From assembly GCF_048771995.1 (NCBI RefSeq), contig NC_133026.1:122658501-122722500 (forward strand): a stretch of DNA of 64,000 bases. The letters run 5' to 3'. A model generated the notes under the pieces. The model was not told the DNA's origin, made no database searches, and was given only the letters and a program-made list of their open reading frames with translations. How positions within the stretch are numbered: the first letter of the stretch is position 1; every line of letters starts with the position of its first letter. The DNA is from Taeniopygia guttata (Eukaryota; Chordata; Aves; Passeriformes; Estrildidae). The position numbers and the translations under genes are program-made. This document shows, piece by piece, positions 1-11,200 of the stretch.

Positions 1-128
1 GCTCCTGCTGGTCACACCAAATTCCTGACACAGGCCAGGATGCTGCTGGCTTTCTTGGCCACCAAGGCACACTGCTGGCTCATGTTCAGCCAGCTGTCAA
101 CAAGTACAGCCATTTTTGCTGGCTTAGT
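1..128 (-). repeat. CR1 LINE fragment, minus strand, cut by window edge
   Basis: The stretch reads as the reverse complement of a familiar avian CR1 segment: an antisense tract covering 'gacacaggccaggatgctg', then 'ggctttcttggccacc' and 'cactgctggctcatgttcag'. This is part of the 3' half of the CR1 reverse-transcriptase ORF region. The left end lies outside the window and similarity fades near 125-130. Recognised by eye from the family, not by alignment. Confidence 0.8.
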
Positions 129-2717
129 TGAAGTTAGATGCACACAAAAAGCAAATTTGAAAATACAAAATTGGGCTTGAAGGTCAGTTTCAGTTCCTGG
201 TTTTTCCCTTCACTTTTAATTAGACTTTTTATAGAATTAGTTCTCCTAAAGTATTTAAAGAAAAATCAAAGGGAGGAATCAATAAGGAAAGAGATAACCA
301 GCAGTGCCTGCCAGCAAAACACTATTCTTCTCTCATTACTGCCTATGTTTGGTCTCTGACTGACACCTTTGCATTTTAATTGACAATACTTGGCACCACC
401 TGATAAATTTATGATCTAAATGGCCTTCCCAGATAGACACAAAAATCTACTGAACCCTTAAAACATGTTCATGTACTAAAGACTAAGAAGAGGCCCATAA
501 GAAATATTCATGTACAGAGACATAAAATAAAAAAAATTCTTATTGGAGGAATTTTGCCCAGCCCATTTTATCTTATTTTATATATAATCTGTTGAGAAAA
601 TAAAATTGAATCCCACTTAAAATCAACACAATCTTCACAAATATCATGGAAGTGGGATCAGGAAAATAAACCAAACAAAAATCCCATCTTAAAATTATAA
701 TCAATGTGAAATACACTGACTCTCAAAATATCTTTTGTGCCCATTATTAAATGAAAGCCAAAATCACATACTTAAGTTTTTATTTTGTAAATATTTACCT
801 CTCCTCAAGCAAAAGGAAGATGATTGGGAGTGAGAGGCAGAGGGGACAATTTCAGCTCTTCATTTTGTGGTTTTTCATGCTTTCATTTCCTCTTTCCATG
901 TCTTACTCTGCCAGTGTCAGTAATGGCTTGAGATCAAAAAACTTCCATAGTTGCTGGATATTATTTTCATAAGTAACAGCTTCTATATCAAAATAGGTTT
1001 TTTTTTTAAACTCAGTATCTTAGAGCAAATATTAGCTTAATCAGGCTCTGAATTCAAAGTGTGTCTCATGCTTTTGAATAAAAACAAAACTCTTGACTCC
1101 ATTTCTCAGATCAATGCATGTAAATCTTTTAAATCAATATGAAATTTCACAGTAAGACAAAGAAGAGAATCAAGGAAAAGCTATGTCTAATCAAATACTA
1201 TCCAGTGAATCAAATAATCAAAGATTTTGTTTGCATCTCTAAATTTTACAGTTTTATCAAATGGCATGAAATATTTAAAAATATATTGCAAAAATTATTC
1301 TGACCTAGCACATGTCCCCTCTATTTCTGATTTCTGTGATTAAAAATAGAACTATGCCAGAGCCCAGTTTCTGACATATTCCACTATGATTCAGTTTGAT
1401 GGGCCCATTCCCCAAAGTGAAAGTATGGACTAATATTTCTGTGTTTCTTGCTCAAGCCTAAGTATATTTGGTGAGTTTATAAAGACATGGAAGATTTCCT
1501 GACAGATGGTAAATTAGAAAATAAAATGCAACATTTTTTTCTATATATTAAAATCTACAGTAATTATTAAAGTCACTCATGAGCAACCATTCATCACCAC
1601 AAGTAATGTTTTACAATCTTCTACACATGTGCCAAATGTGTCAGATTCTTCCATAAGTACTCACATGAAGCTGGAAAGATCAGTGGAGTTGTATTATATG
1701 GTGAAAATATTTTTTTTATCCAAGCATCTAGCAAAGCAAACTTACACAGAGAAAGCCATCTCAGAGTATCTCAGACTGAGGGCCACATTTGCCACTATTA
1801 CTTTCAGTCTGCTGAAAACTTTTAGTGTATTGATCTATACTTAAAAAGAAATTGATTGCAATGCCCTGTTGAGCTGGGTGTTAGAGAGGCTGGAGCATCA
1901 GTTTTCATCCCATACTCTCAGTAGATGTAATCACTGACACATCTTAATACTAGAAAACAACACGGGGCATGCAGATATCTAGCATTTGGGGGAAAAAAAA
2001 TCACAAATTATGAGACAGAGGGAATGCTCACCTTGGCTATGCACAAATGTTACTGGTAAGAGAACAAGAAAGGCAAAAGAAACAGAGGGAGTGAGGCTGT
2101 GGCTTTGAAAGGAAAACTAAAAAGAGACGATCACACAGAGATCAGCTACAACTAGAACAGGCCTGGAGAATTCACTGACTGGGCTCTTTGCCTAACTTAA
2201 GGAAAAGTAGATCCAATATATTGATACTTGGATTAGACAAAACTAAATGTTCATCTAAAACTAGATGAAACTTTAGTGTTTTCTTTCTTTGCAAAACTAT
2301 TACATAAAAATGATTTAAGAAGGACTTCTACTGGCATATCCATGGCTATGTATTCTTAAAGAACTGCAAACATGCACATTTAGTCATATCTCACAACATG
2401 ACAAGGGATGATGTGCACTGCATAATCTGGTCAGGTTTTTGTTGAAGAATAGATGGATCACAAAATTACATTCTGGGAAAGAAGCTGAGTATCTTAGGTG
2501 ATAAATAAAAAAGGAAAAAATTCCATCTATCCCTTCAGAATATTTTATTATAAAACAAAATCTAAGCTCAGCCAGAATTTCTAGACTTACCATGTGTTAC
2601 AGCATTTTTGAGAGAAAGAGGGCATGAATTGTGAAAGTTGAGCTACTCCAGGCTAGGCCTCAGATTGAGGCCTGGTGGGGCCCTCAAAGCCTCTGACGCA
2701 GTTAGAAATTCAGAGCT
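129..2717. other. Intergenic, no gene recognised
   Basis: AT-rich sequence. The open frames here (longest about 73 codons on either strand) have no recognisable domain, no CpG context and no convincing splice pattern. I see no RNA gene or recent transposon. Confidence 0.6.
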
Positions 2718-2967
2718 TGTGGCGCAGGTAGAAAATAGTCTTAAAGTACTGTGGGGACCACTGAGTTGTCTGGGTGTGAATTAGTATAGGTTTTATGGTG
2801 TAAAGTGTAGGCCGTTTTAAGGGAAAGGTAAACAATGTTAGCCTACCAATTAGAGTGTCTTTGTTTCTGTAAACTATGTGGAAGCTTATATAAACTACCA
2901 CCTTATCTTGAATAAACGGAGAACGTTGCATTAATCATATTGATTGGATGTGCGTTTGTCTTGTCCA
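2718..2967 (+). mobile_element. Solo LTR of an endogenous retrovirus (fossil)
   Basis: A 250-bp unit begins TGTGGCGCAGG and ends TTGTCCA. It has the order expected of an LTR: a U3-like part, a TATATAAA box near 2888, an AATAAA signal near 2911, and a short U5-like tail. The pentamer AGCTT occurs at 2714-2718 and 2967-2971, overlapping each end by one base, which suits a target-site duplication. No internal retroviral sequence flanks it, so it is probably a recombined solo LTR. The family looks like an avian ERV LTR; I cannot assign a subfamily. Confidence 0.65.
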
Positions 2968-5900
2968 GCTTTCCGTTTTTCTGAGATTCCCTGGCTTTAA
3001 CCATGATCTAATATGACCTGTTCCTCTGTGTAGTGAAGAAATACACTATCAAATTACAATATAAATATAGATTAATTTATAATGCCATTTTAATTTATTA
3101 ATTTTTAAAAATTGCCTTGAAGGGTGAAATCACCTCAGCTCATCAAGAGAATCGTGGTACAAATGTATAAATTAATTTTATTTACCATGCAAGGCATTTA
3201 GTGGGTTCCCGAAAAGCAGAATGTTTCACCAGCTGGGTGGTCAATTTGTTCACACAATACAAAGATGCACTCGAGTTTCACATGTCTACCTAGCAAAGTC
3301 AATCTTCTAAGTGAGCATTTAGGGAAGACAAACACATAAAGTGCTTGGTGGAACTCTCTGGCTTTGCAAAATCAGCTTTGCAGCATTGTTTTGTTTCTCA
3401 GTAATCTCTCACTTTTGGTTTGTGCTGTGCCTTATAAAACAGATTGTTTCCTAAACCAGCAAGCTGAAGTATGGGATTGTGCTAGAAAATAAACACAGTC
3501 CAGCAGATTCACCAAAAGTCAATTTGTTTGGCTTACACATTCTGTATTCTGAATTTCCCTCTTATTTTTTAAGAATTAGCCTGCTAGTAGAACTGTAAAA
3601 AATAACATCCCAACATATAAAGACAGTTATGCAGGTTGCAAAAGCCAATATATGGAAATAAGAAAACAGCAGAGATACTACATCCAGTGATAAAGTCACA
3701 GTCCCTGGTCTCCTTCTATTACTGGCTACTCAGTTTGAGAAAATCTACCCAACAGCTGGCAAACTAGAATTTAAACTCATATTTTCTTCGTCGTTTGGGC
3801 ATTATTATAACTCATTTACTCTTATTTTTTCAGTTCAGACACAGCTTTATAAATTGAGCAATTCATGTTCTGAGAGAGCAAAAACTGTTTACTCCAGTAC
3901 TGCTTATCAAGTTGTATTGTGGTTTCTGGTCTCGTTCTGTCTAATCTGGGACAACCACAATAAACAAAACTATAGAACCAGGCTGAAAAAAAAAAAAAGA
4001 GGGTAGATAAAAAGATTGATAGCAAAATCACAATACTCCATTCCTGAATATAAATTGTGACTGTAATCCACAAAAGAACAAAAGGCATTCTTACAGGAAT
4101 TCAACTGATGAATTATTTTAGTAGGAGAGTAATCATTCTTGTCTGTAGTCCTCAATTAACATTAGCTGTAAGAAAAAGCTTATTAGGAATATTTAAATTT
4201 TAAAGTCCCCCAGTGCAAGCATATCTGTATTCCCCAAAGCTAGTTACAGTGCAAAGTGTATTAATTAAAATAACGCTTTGGGAGATCCAGTGTTCATTAT
4301 TAACATGAAAAATAGTGGAAAGGTTTTGATTATAAAGATTTTAGTCATTGTGACAGGGATTCAAGTGGTGAAAAAGAGCATTTGAAATGTTAATGAAATT
4401 CTGATCATTTTACAGGACTTAGTAGTTTTTTGACACTTCTGCCCCAAAGAAATTATTTGCACTGTTTTGCAAAAAGGAAGGGCAAGGTATTGCCAAAACT
4501 TTGGAGGTTCCCGGAGTCTTTTTCTAAAGTGACTAGAGATTTGGAATAGTACAGTGTAGGGATTTTTCGATATTGATATCTACAGGAAGACATAGTTATT
4601 TCACAGCTCCTCCTGGCCTGTCTAAACTGCTTATAAGATTCATAGCCCATTTCCTACAGCAACCCCCCTTTATCTGGAGTGACTGTTGGACATGTGGTTA
4701 TTTCTAAATGTCAGAGCTTTTTCGCATTGTATTTTACCACATACATCCTTTACCTTTCCAGGTATATCTCACACAAGAGTGGTTACATGACAAACAGGGC
4801 TTACACATAGGAAATGCGTATTTTTATTGTTTATTGTTGCCAGTCAGGCTGTGCCAGCCATAAACATCTGCCAGTCACAAACAAGCAAAAAGACAACTTT
4901 ATATCTGAGTAGTATGCCAGGGACCTGTGAGGACAGTCCTCCAGTTCTTCTGCAAAAGGTCTTGACAGATTCTGGCAGAAAGATTTGGTGCCACTGCTTC
5001 CCTAAAGTTTGAAATTCAGGACAATTTAAAAACTTAGACCACAATTCCATGTCTCTAGGCACTTGAAAATGCTGACTTATGCAACCAACAATCTAGACTA
5101 ACCTGTAACTTTTATCTATGCCCACAAACCATAGAGAAAATGGGTTTTCTAATATATCACAAACTCTTCATTTATCTTTTGCAACTTATCCCTGTGGGCA
5201 GACTCCTTTTTTTACTAACAAAAAATGAAAAACTGTCCCTTTATTGGCCAGCAGAAGGACACCTGAGTATCTTTGGAAACTGTCAATATTAGGTGGCCTC
5301 TCTACACACCTGCTTAATGTCTGAGTATACCTCAGATTGACTTTTACCTCTCTTCTTTGGAGCTCTTTCTGGAGTTTGGGCACAGGTAAGCACGGCTGTG
5401 CTAGTGTTTGTATTTCAATTCTTTGAAATAAGTTTGAGTAAGGAAGATACAGCTTTTGCATTTAGGGCTGTATTTTCCTGATTCTTCTCAGAGACACTTA
5501 GGACTCTGAACACTCAGAACAGTAGGTGTTCAGACACTGTAGACACTTAAAGGTAGGTGAAGTAATTACACCCTTGTCATATATATGCCCCTGTTTTTAA
5601 CAAAAATAACCCAACATTTTAGAGAGAAACAATAAACAAAACCAAACAAAATGCACCTCTAATAGGAAGCCCTTCACTAAACTGAGAACATTTTCTCCTC
5701 TGGTTTTGAATTTGCAATCCACACATGAAAATGTCATGAAAGGAAGTGCACTTTTGGTACATTGTCCTAATGGTAAGTTTATCATGAAATGTTTGCTAGC
5801 TATAGGCTTACTTAAGTTCCGTGTCAGAGATTTAAAGATCATTTGCAAAGTTTAGAACTTTGCAAATTGGTAGCAATCTAGTTACTTCTGGCATGGCCTG

Positions 5901-6635
5901 TAATTTTATAAGCATCAACTCTAGAGACCAAAGGCAAATCTGAAATGTACTTTTAGTAAATTGACTAGAAAAAATTGCAGCAGGAATTATCATATGTACG
6001 CAAGCTTTTGGTCTCAAATGATGATGTAAATCATATATTAGTCATGATTTACATGCTGGCTGTTTGGTATGCAGCATCTGGGTCTATTTGTTCTGTGCTA
6101 TGGGGATGCAGAGATGACAACATGACCATAATCTCTAATTTAATGTAGTTTTTATGTATTTGTTTCTTTGTTTTGCATTCACAGATGTGCTGTGATAAGG
6201 ACAGTAACTGTAATTCTATGGACACGTGAATCTGTATCAACCAACTTGTCTAGCATAAGAAGACAAATTATTTGCATGTGCCTGTAAAGACAGCAGTAAT
6301 TTCTGTAAGATTGTACTTTAGAAAAACCTTATTAGTTGCTCATGGCCTATTGCCACAAGAAAGACAAATAAAAGATCTTAAGAAGTAATTCTAAAATAAT
6401 AGCTTGAAGAAAGAAATATTGAAATGCTTTGGTTGCTAAAAATGTGGAGACCTTTTCTGAAAGGATCAGAAGAATTTCTGTATGTATCAAGCATTTTTAA
6501 TATTCAGTAGCCAACAGCAATTTAATAGCAGTATTTTCTAAAAACATCCATACTCAAATGTTATCCTGTGGCAGGAGATTCCATCAAGATACTAATCTTT
6601 TATTAGCAACTCTTTCAGTTAAGAAAATAATTGTT
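2968..6635. other. Intergenic, no gene recognised
   Basis: AT-rich sequence with short unrelated open frames on both strands, all under 92 codons, none with a recognisable motif. No repeat family was identified, although old decayed elements could be present. Confidence 0.6.
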
Positions 6636-6665
6636 GGGGGGGGGGGGGGGAAGGGGTAGGGGGGT
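6636..6665. repeat. G-rich homopolymer tract
   Basis: A run of about 15 G is followed by AA, GGGG, TA and a further G run. It could form a G-quadruplex on the + strand. Such runs vary in length and are prone to sequencing error. Confidence 0.85.
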
Positions 6666-6711
6666 TGCATTGTCTGCAATTATTTTCAGGACTTGAACCT
6701 GAAAACTTTTT

Positions 6712-6730
6712 TGTGTGTGTGTGTGTGTGT
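6712..6730. repeat. (TG)n microsatellite
   Basis: Uninterrupted TG dinucleotides, about nine units, lying shortly after the G-rich tract. Confidence 0.9.
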
Positions 6731-7070
6731 ACTTCCTGTAGTCGTCCTAGTTTTCTCATTAGCAAGGGGACACCCAATAAGGCCACACATCAACACTGGG
6801 TTCAGCTACTGGGCTCTGAGAATGGAGGGTCCTTGGCACCATCCGAGTCGCTGCCCATATCCATCCAGAGGCGCTGGACGCTTTGTCGGCTGCACAATCA
6901 TTTCTCCTTACGTGCTTCGCTTTGGTCTTCATGTTCAAGGAGCGTCGTGGAGTCTTCCTCCCAGGAGATATTAAAAATCCACCTGGACTCATTCCTGTAT
7001 TGTAGTTTCTGTAGTTTTCCCCCCTCCACGCAGCCCCCAAAAAAATCTGACTTCCTCAGAGATAGGGGGC
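6731..7070 (-). other. Unassigned block, possibly internal ERV sequence
   Basis: This moderately GC-rich, CpG-bearing block lies on the 3' side of the minus-strand LTR at 7071-7352. On the minus strand a TGGGGGCT octamer, the first eight bases of a proline-tRNA-type primer-binding site, occurs about 30-40 bp past the LTR end, but the match does not continue. It may be a short remnant of the 5' leader of the same element, or unrelated unique DNA. No coding sequence is recognised. Confidence 0.3.
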
Positions 7071-7352
7071 TGTGAGGGAGGAATACCAGGAGAGGGATAA
7101 ATATTCAAAAGAGGCTCTTACCCCAGGGTGTTGGAACAGCTCTCTTTATTCTGTGGTGTCCATGGGAGAGCGGGGCAAAAAAGAGAGGGAACAGGAAGTC
7201 TCAGGGTCTATATAGGTTTTGGACAGGGTGGGCTTTCCTGGCTCTCCGCCAACCCCGTTGGGGCAGGAAGGAGGATCCAGGGGTTATCTTGATCAGAGCC
7301 ACAGGGTCCCGGGGAAAGGGGGACAAAGGGTGCCCATGAGCTCACCGTAACA
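7071..7352 (-). mobile_element. ERV LTR, minus strand (fossil)
   Basis: Read on the minus strand the unit begins TGTTACGGTGAGC, contains a CTATATAG TATA-like box near 7215 and an AATAAAGAG signal near 7147, and ends CCTCCCTCACA. TG...CA ends, the box order and the length of about 282 bp suit a compact LTR. No matching target-site duplication was found, so an end may be misplaced or the element rearranged. It abuts a CR1 tail on its right and lies about 200-500 bp upstream of the ZC2HC1A CpG island. Confidence 0.6.
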
Positions 7353-7446
7353 CTGTATCACCTGCTTTAGGTGATCCTGCTTCGGCAGGGGTTTGGACTC
7401 GATGATCCCCAGGGGTTCCTTCCAACCCCAACGATTCTGTGATCCC
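7353..7446 (+). repeat. CR1 LINE 3' end
   Basis: Contains the standard CR1 tail: 'cacctgctttaggtgatcc', 'ttcggcaggggtttggact', 'gatgatccccaggggttcc', 'ttccaaccccaacgattctg', ending at the ATTCTGTGAT-type terminal repeat. Only the last ~90 bp is present. It directly touches the LTR at 7352. Confidence 0.85.
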
Positions 7447-7559
7447 GTATTTCATGTAAACGCGCTGCTCTTTGAAGGCGATCCCTGATCTCAGCATAAC
7501 CTCAACGTATGGGCTTCAGGACCCGTCAGATCGCACCTGAGTCAGAGTACGCCAGGTTT

Positions 7560-8230
7560 TTGCAGGGAGATGCCCAGACCCGAGCCCGGCTCCCTTGGGA
7601 ACCCGACCGGGGCGCAGCCCAAGGGCGGGGGCACGGCGCGGCCCGGCGGAGCGCGGCTCGTACGGCCCCGAGCGGGCAGCGGGCGGGCGGGGCGGCGGTG
7701 CCGGGCGGCGGCTCCCGGCCAATGGGAGCGGCGGTTGTTGGCGGGCCGGGCGGTGGCGGCGTTGCCACAGCAGCGGCGCTCGGCAGCCGAGCCCAGCCCG
7801 AGCCGGCGGTCGGGGTGCGCCATGGAGGGGCTGGAAGGTGAGCGGCAGCGGCGGGGCCGGGGCGGCCGGCGGGCGCCCGGGGCCAGGCGGGTCATTTGTG
7901 TTGCGGCTGAAGCGTGTTCGGGCGGCGGCGGCGGCGGCGGGGGGAACGGGGCCCGGGCACCGCCTTGCCCGTTCGCGGAGCCCCCGCGGCCGGCGGTGCT
8001 GCGGGGCTGAGGCGGGGGCAGCGGACAAAGGCGGCGGCGGCGGAGCCCGCGGGCCGGGCGGCGGCGGGGCCGGGCTCCCCGCGCTTTGTCTCGGGCGCTG
8101 CTCCGCTGCCGCCGCGGCCCCGCCGGCCCCTCCCTGCGGCGGCCGCGCTCCGAGCCCGCTGCCGGGCCCTGCGGGCTGGGTGCGGCGCAGTGTGCGGGCA
8201 TCTCTGCCAGGAGCCCTTCTTCTTCTTTTT
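7560..8230 (+). promoter_or_regulatory. ZC2HC1A: CpG-island promoter of ZC2HC1A
   Basis: Very GC- and CpG-rich compared with its AT-rich flanks, and it surrounds the first coding exon. Visible elements upstream of the ATG include Sp1-type GC boxes (gggcggggcgg near 7684-7694) and a CCAAT box in the context GGCCAATGGGAG near 7717-7728, about 100 bp before the start codon. There is no TATA box, which is typical of a housekeeping-type promoter. The exact transcription start cannot be read from sequence. Confidence 0.8.
7822..7837 (+). CDS. ZC2HC1A: ZC2HC1A coding exon 1
   Basis: Sixteen coding bases (MEGLE plus one base) follow a GCGCCATGG start context inside the CpG island. The donor is G|GTGAGC and the intron phase is 1. 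MEGLE is the conserved start of the family. Confidence 0.92.
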
Positions 8231-11200
8231 TTTTTTTGCTAACAGATGGCCAAGGTGGGTGTTAAGATCCGCTTATCGTGCTAGGGAAATGTTCAGTGCG
8301 GTGAAGAAAACTAGGTATGAATTTGCTGACTGGGTATTTTCAACTTTATCCTGTGCCGGTTGAATTAATGGAAACGTTCTTGCTCTCTGAAATGTAACAT
8401 CGTCTTTATCAGTGATGTTATCCGTCATAACATACATATCAGCTTGGAATTAATGAAATTATAGCTTGCAGTCTGAGCATTTTTGTAGGCCTGTCATTAC
8501 TGCATTTTGCCAGCTGCTTTAACCATACTACTTTAAAAAATACCTGTTTTGAAAAACTATACAACACAGTTGTCAAATCTTCCATGCTCTACTTCTCTAG
8601 AGGTAAATCAAATAGGAGTAAGCACAAACTAGTCTTTGTTCTTTATCCCTTTTAGAACAGTTGGAGAACTAAAGTAATTTTCACAGAATACCTATGATCT
8701 GTCTTTAGTAGATTTTACAGTAATCAGATCCTGTTCTTGAGCCTCGTGACTTCATCAAGACTCTAAATTTGGACATAACTTGGCATTAAAATCCCAAGAG
8801 CTTTCTTTGATTCACTTGGCATTCTTTGCTGACTGTTAATGCCTTTGAAATTTGAAACATGGTGTCCAGTGTTTATCAAATAATGCCTTATCAGGCATTC
8901 CAGCTCTCAGGACAATAGTATGTTACCTCTCCAAAAGGGGAGAGTTTGCCTTAATTTTGATTAAGCTGTGAATTTGACTGCATTTGAGACTGTACATCAT
9001 CTCCAGCACATCTATCAATTGATTTGGCTGTATACTAATTTACCAAGGCCAGCTATACTTGCTTGTGTTATGTAAGCTCTAGCACTTTAATTACAGGGGG
9101 TAGGAGAAAAGTATCTACAGATAACAGCAGAATCCTGAAAAAACTTGTGATATTTTCATTAAATTTGTCCAGTTCCTGACTTTGTTGGAAATTACTTATA
9201 TCTGGTTTGTATTTCAGAAGGTACTGGGAGTGGAGGGAACTACTAGATCATAGGTGAAATCTCATGTTTTACTGAACCTTTTCTTGAAAGTACTTTCAAA
9301 AGCTAGAGCTTGTCAAAGCATTTTTTCTATTATGTGAAGTTATTATTCTGCATGCTTGAGATTAATTTCAGAATAGCACAGGAAATAAGTTATGTCTAAA
9401 ACTCCAGCTGTCCTTGCCTTGTGAACACTCATTATCTCACACTGTTATCCACTGTCCTTGAATGCGGAAGTTTTTGAAACTGAAGAACAATTTTCTGCAT
9501 TTTTATGGGTCATGTTTTTATTTTTTAAAGGCCACCACAATATAAAATACTTTTCTGCTTCAAAACATTTGAAGCAAGTGCATTTGCTTTTATTTACAGT
9601 TTTTCAGTTTAGGCTGTCTCTGTTCCTGAATATTAGCTTAGGCTCAGATTAAGTTTTTGTAGAAGGGTCGCCCTTGGACAGAAAAAAAATGTAGGCAAAG
9701 CCAATAATAAATTATTGGGTATTATGCTTTTATTCATATTATTGCTTCATCGGCAACTCAGAAGAGTGTTGCTGGTTGCCATCTTTGATTAAATTTATGT
9801 TTGGATGTGCAATTGCACAGTCATACCCATCTGACATAGAAGTATGGACAGCTTCTGAAATCTGGCTCAGCCTGCTGCCTCATTATATTAGTGCTTAGAA
9901 ATATAATTTCCCAGAACTGACTGGTGCAGTAGGTTCTTGGCAGCTGTATGTGTGAGGGTCATGGTTATGGGGAAGGGCAGGACTTTTCTGTCAATAGCAG
10001 CCTCTTGGTGTGTCTGAGATGGTGGAAGACCTCCTCAGGCTCAAGATGCTTGTCCAGGACTTTCCAGCCTCAGAAGCTGGTACTTTTGCTTTGCTGAGGA
10101 TCAGCATTATAGATGAAAGATCTGGTTTACTTCAGTTTACATAAGCACACTATTAAAAAGAAAGAGGTCTACCCAGTTTATAATGATCCTTTCCAAAACA
10201 TGGAGAGATGAATGTGTAATGCTTGGCATGTGGAACTGCATTAATGACATTTAAAAAGCTAAATAATATTTCCAGTGTCACAGTTGCATTTTCTCACTAT
10301 GTGCAAGTTTAAATGTTCTGTGAAATGGCAAAGTAGGTTTCTATGTCACTTAAAAGTTTCTTGTAAAATTTACTTTTGTTGCCCCTTTGAAGCTGTTGCT
10401 CCGTTAGGTTATTTTTATCAGTATTGTTGTATTACTAGATTGAGTCAAATTTGTACCTTTAAAGGTTTGTAAAAGTAATGAGTGCATGCTTGTCATTAGA
10501 GGTGGTAAATCTGATACTAAGTCTAAAGTTGCTAGCTCAACATTTGTTACTTTGCAGCTTGCATGCTGTTTGGCTGTTTTTTTAAAATTTTCATTTAATT
10601 TACTGATGAAAATAGAGCGACAGACTTGGCTCTGTCTGACAATGTAGTGATCTCTAAGGTGAGCTTAAAAATCCATTTGTGAGTAGTTTACCATGTGCTG
10701 AATCTCAGGACCGTTTTTAATGGATGAACATGTTCTTGTTACTTTCACTGCTGGATGTCAAGAAAAATGCTGTCACACAGGCGTGTTTGTTGCTCTCTGT
10801 TTTGTTTGAGCGAGATAGAACCGCGCACTGAATTCCTGACTTCCAGAGCAGTCCAGTCCAATGGTGGTGTTTGATCGGCTTCTCTCCAGTCTGTTGTTTT
10901 TTTTTCTGGGAAGAAGCCGATCAGGAACATCTGCTTGAGCCGACTAAATGCCACTTCCCACACCTGTTCACAGCCCATCCCAGCCTAAGGGGCAGAGGGG
11001 CCGCTGTGTCCAAGGGCAGAAGTCCACCTCTCTGTGGTAGCTAATGGCAGTGCTTGCCCGGCCCCGCGCTTCAGCAGCCAGGGAAGGCTGGTTGTGGTTG
11101 GAAGGGGCTTGGCTGGCTGCTGGCTCAGGAAATAGCCTGCGGTGTCAAACCCAGAGCTTTCCCTTGCTGCTCTGCGTAGGGATTACACTCTGAGCAGTCT

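Noticed and set aside
6665-7075. Frames of 93-136 codons on both strands
   Set aside because: They overlap one another, begin in or cross simple repeats and an ERV-associated block, and show no domain.
7509-8363. Several 110-219-codon frames on both strands around the ZC2HC1A promoter
   Set aside because: All are GC-rich composition artefacts of the CpG island; only the MEGLE start joins to conserved downstream exons.
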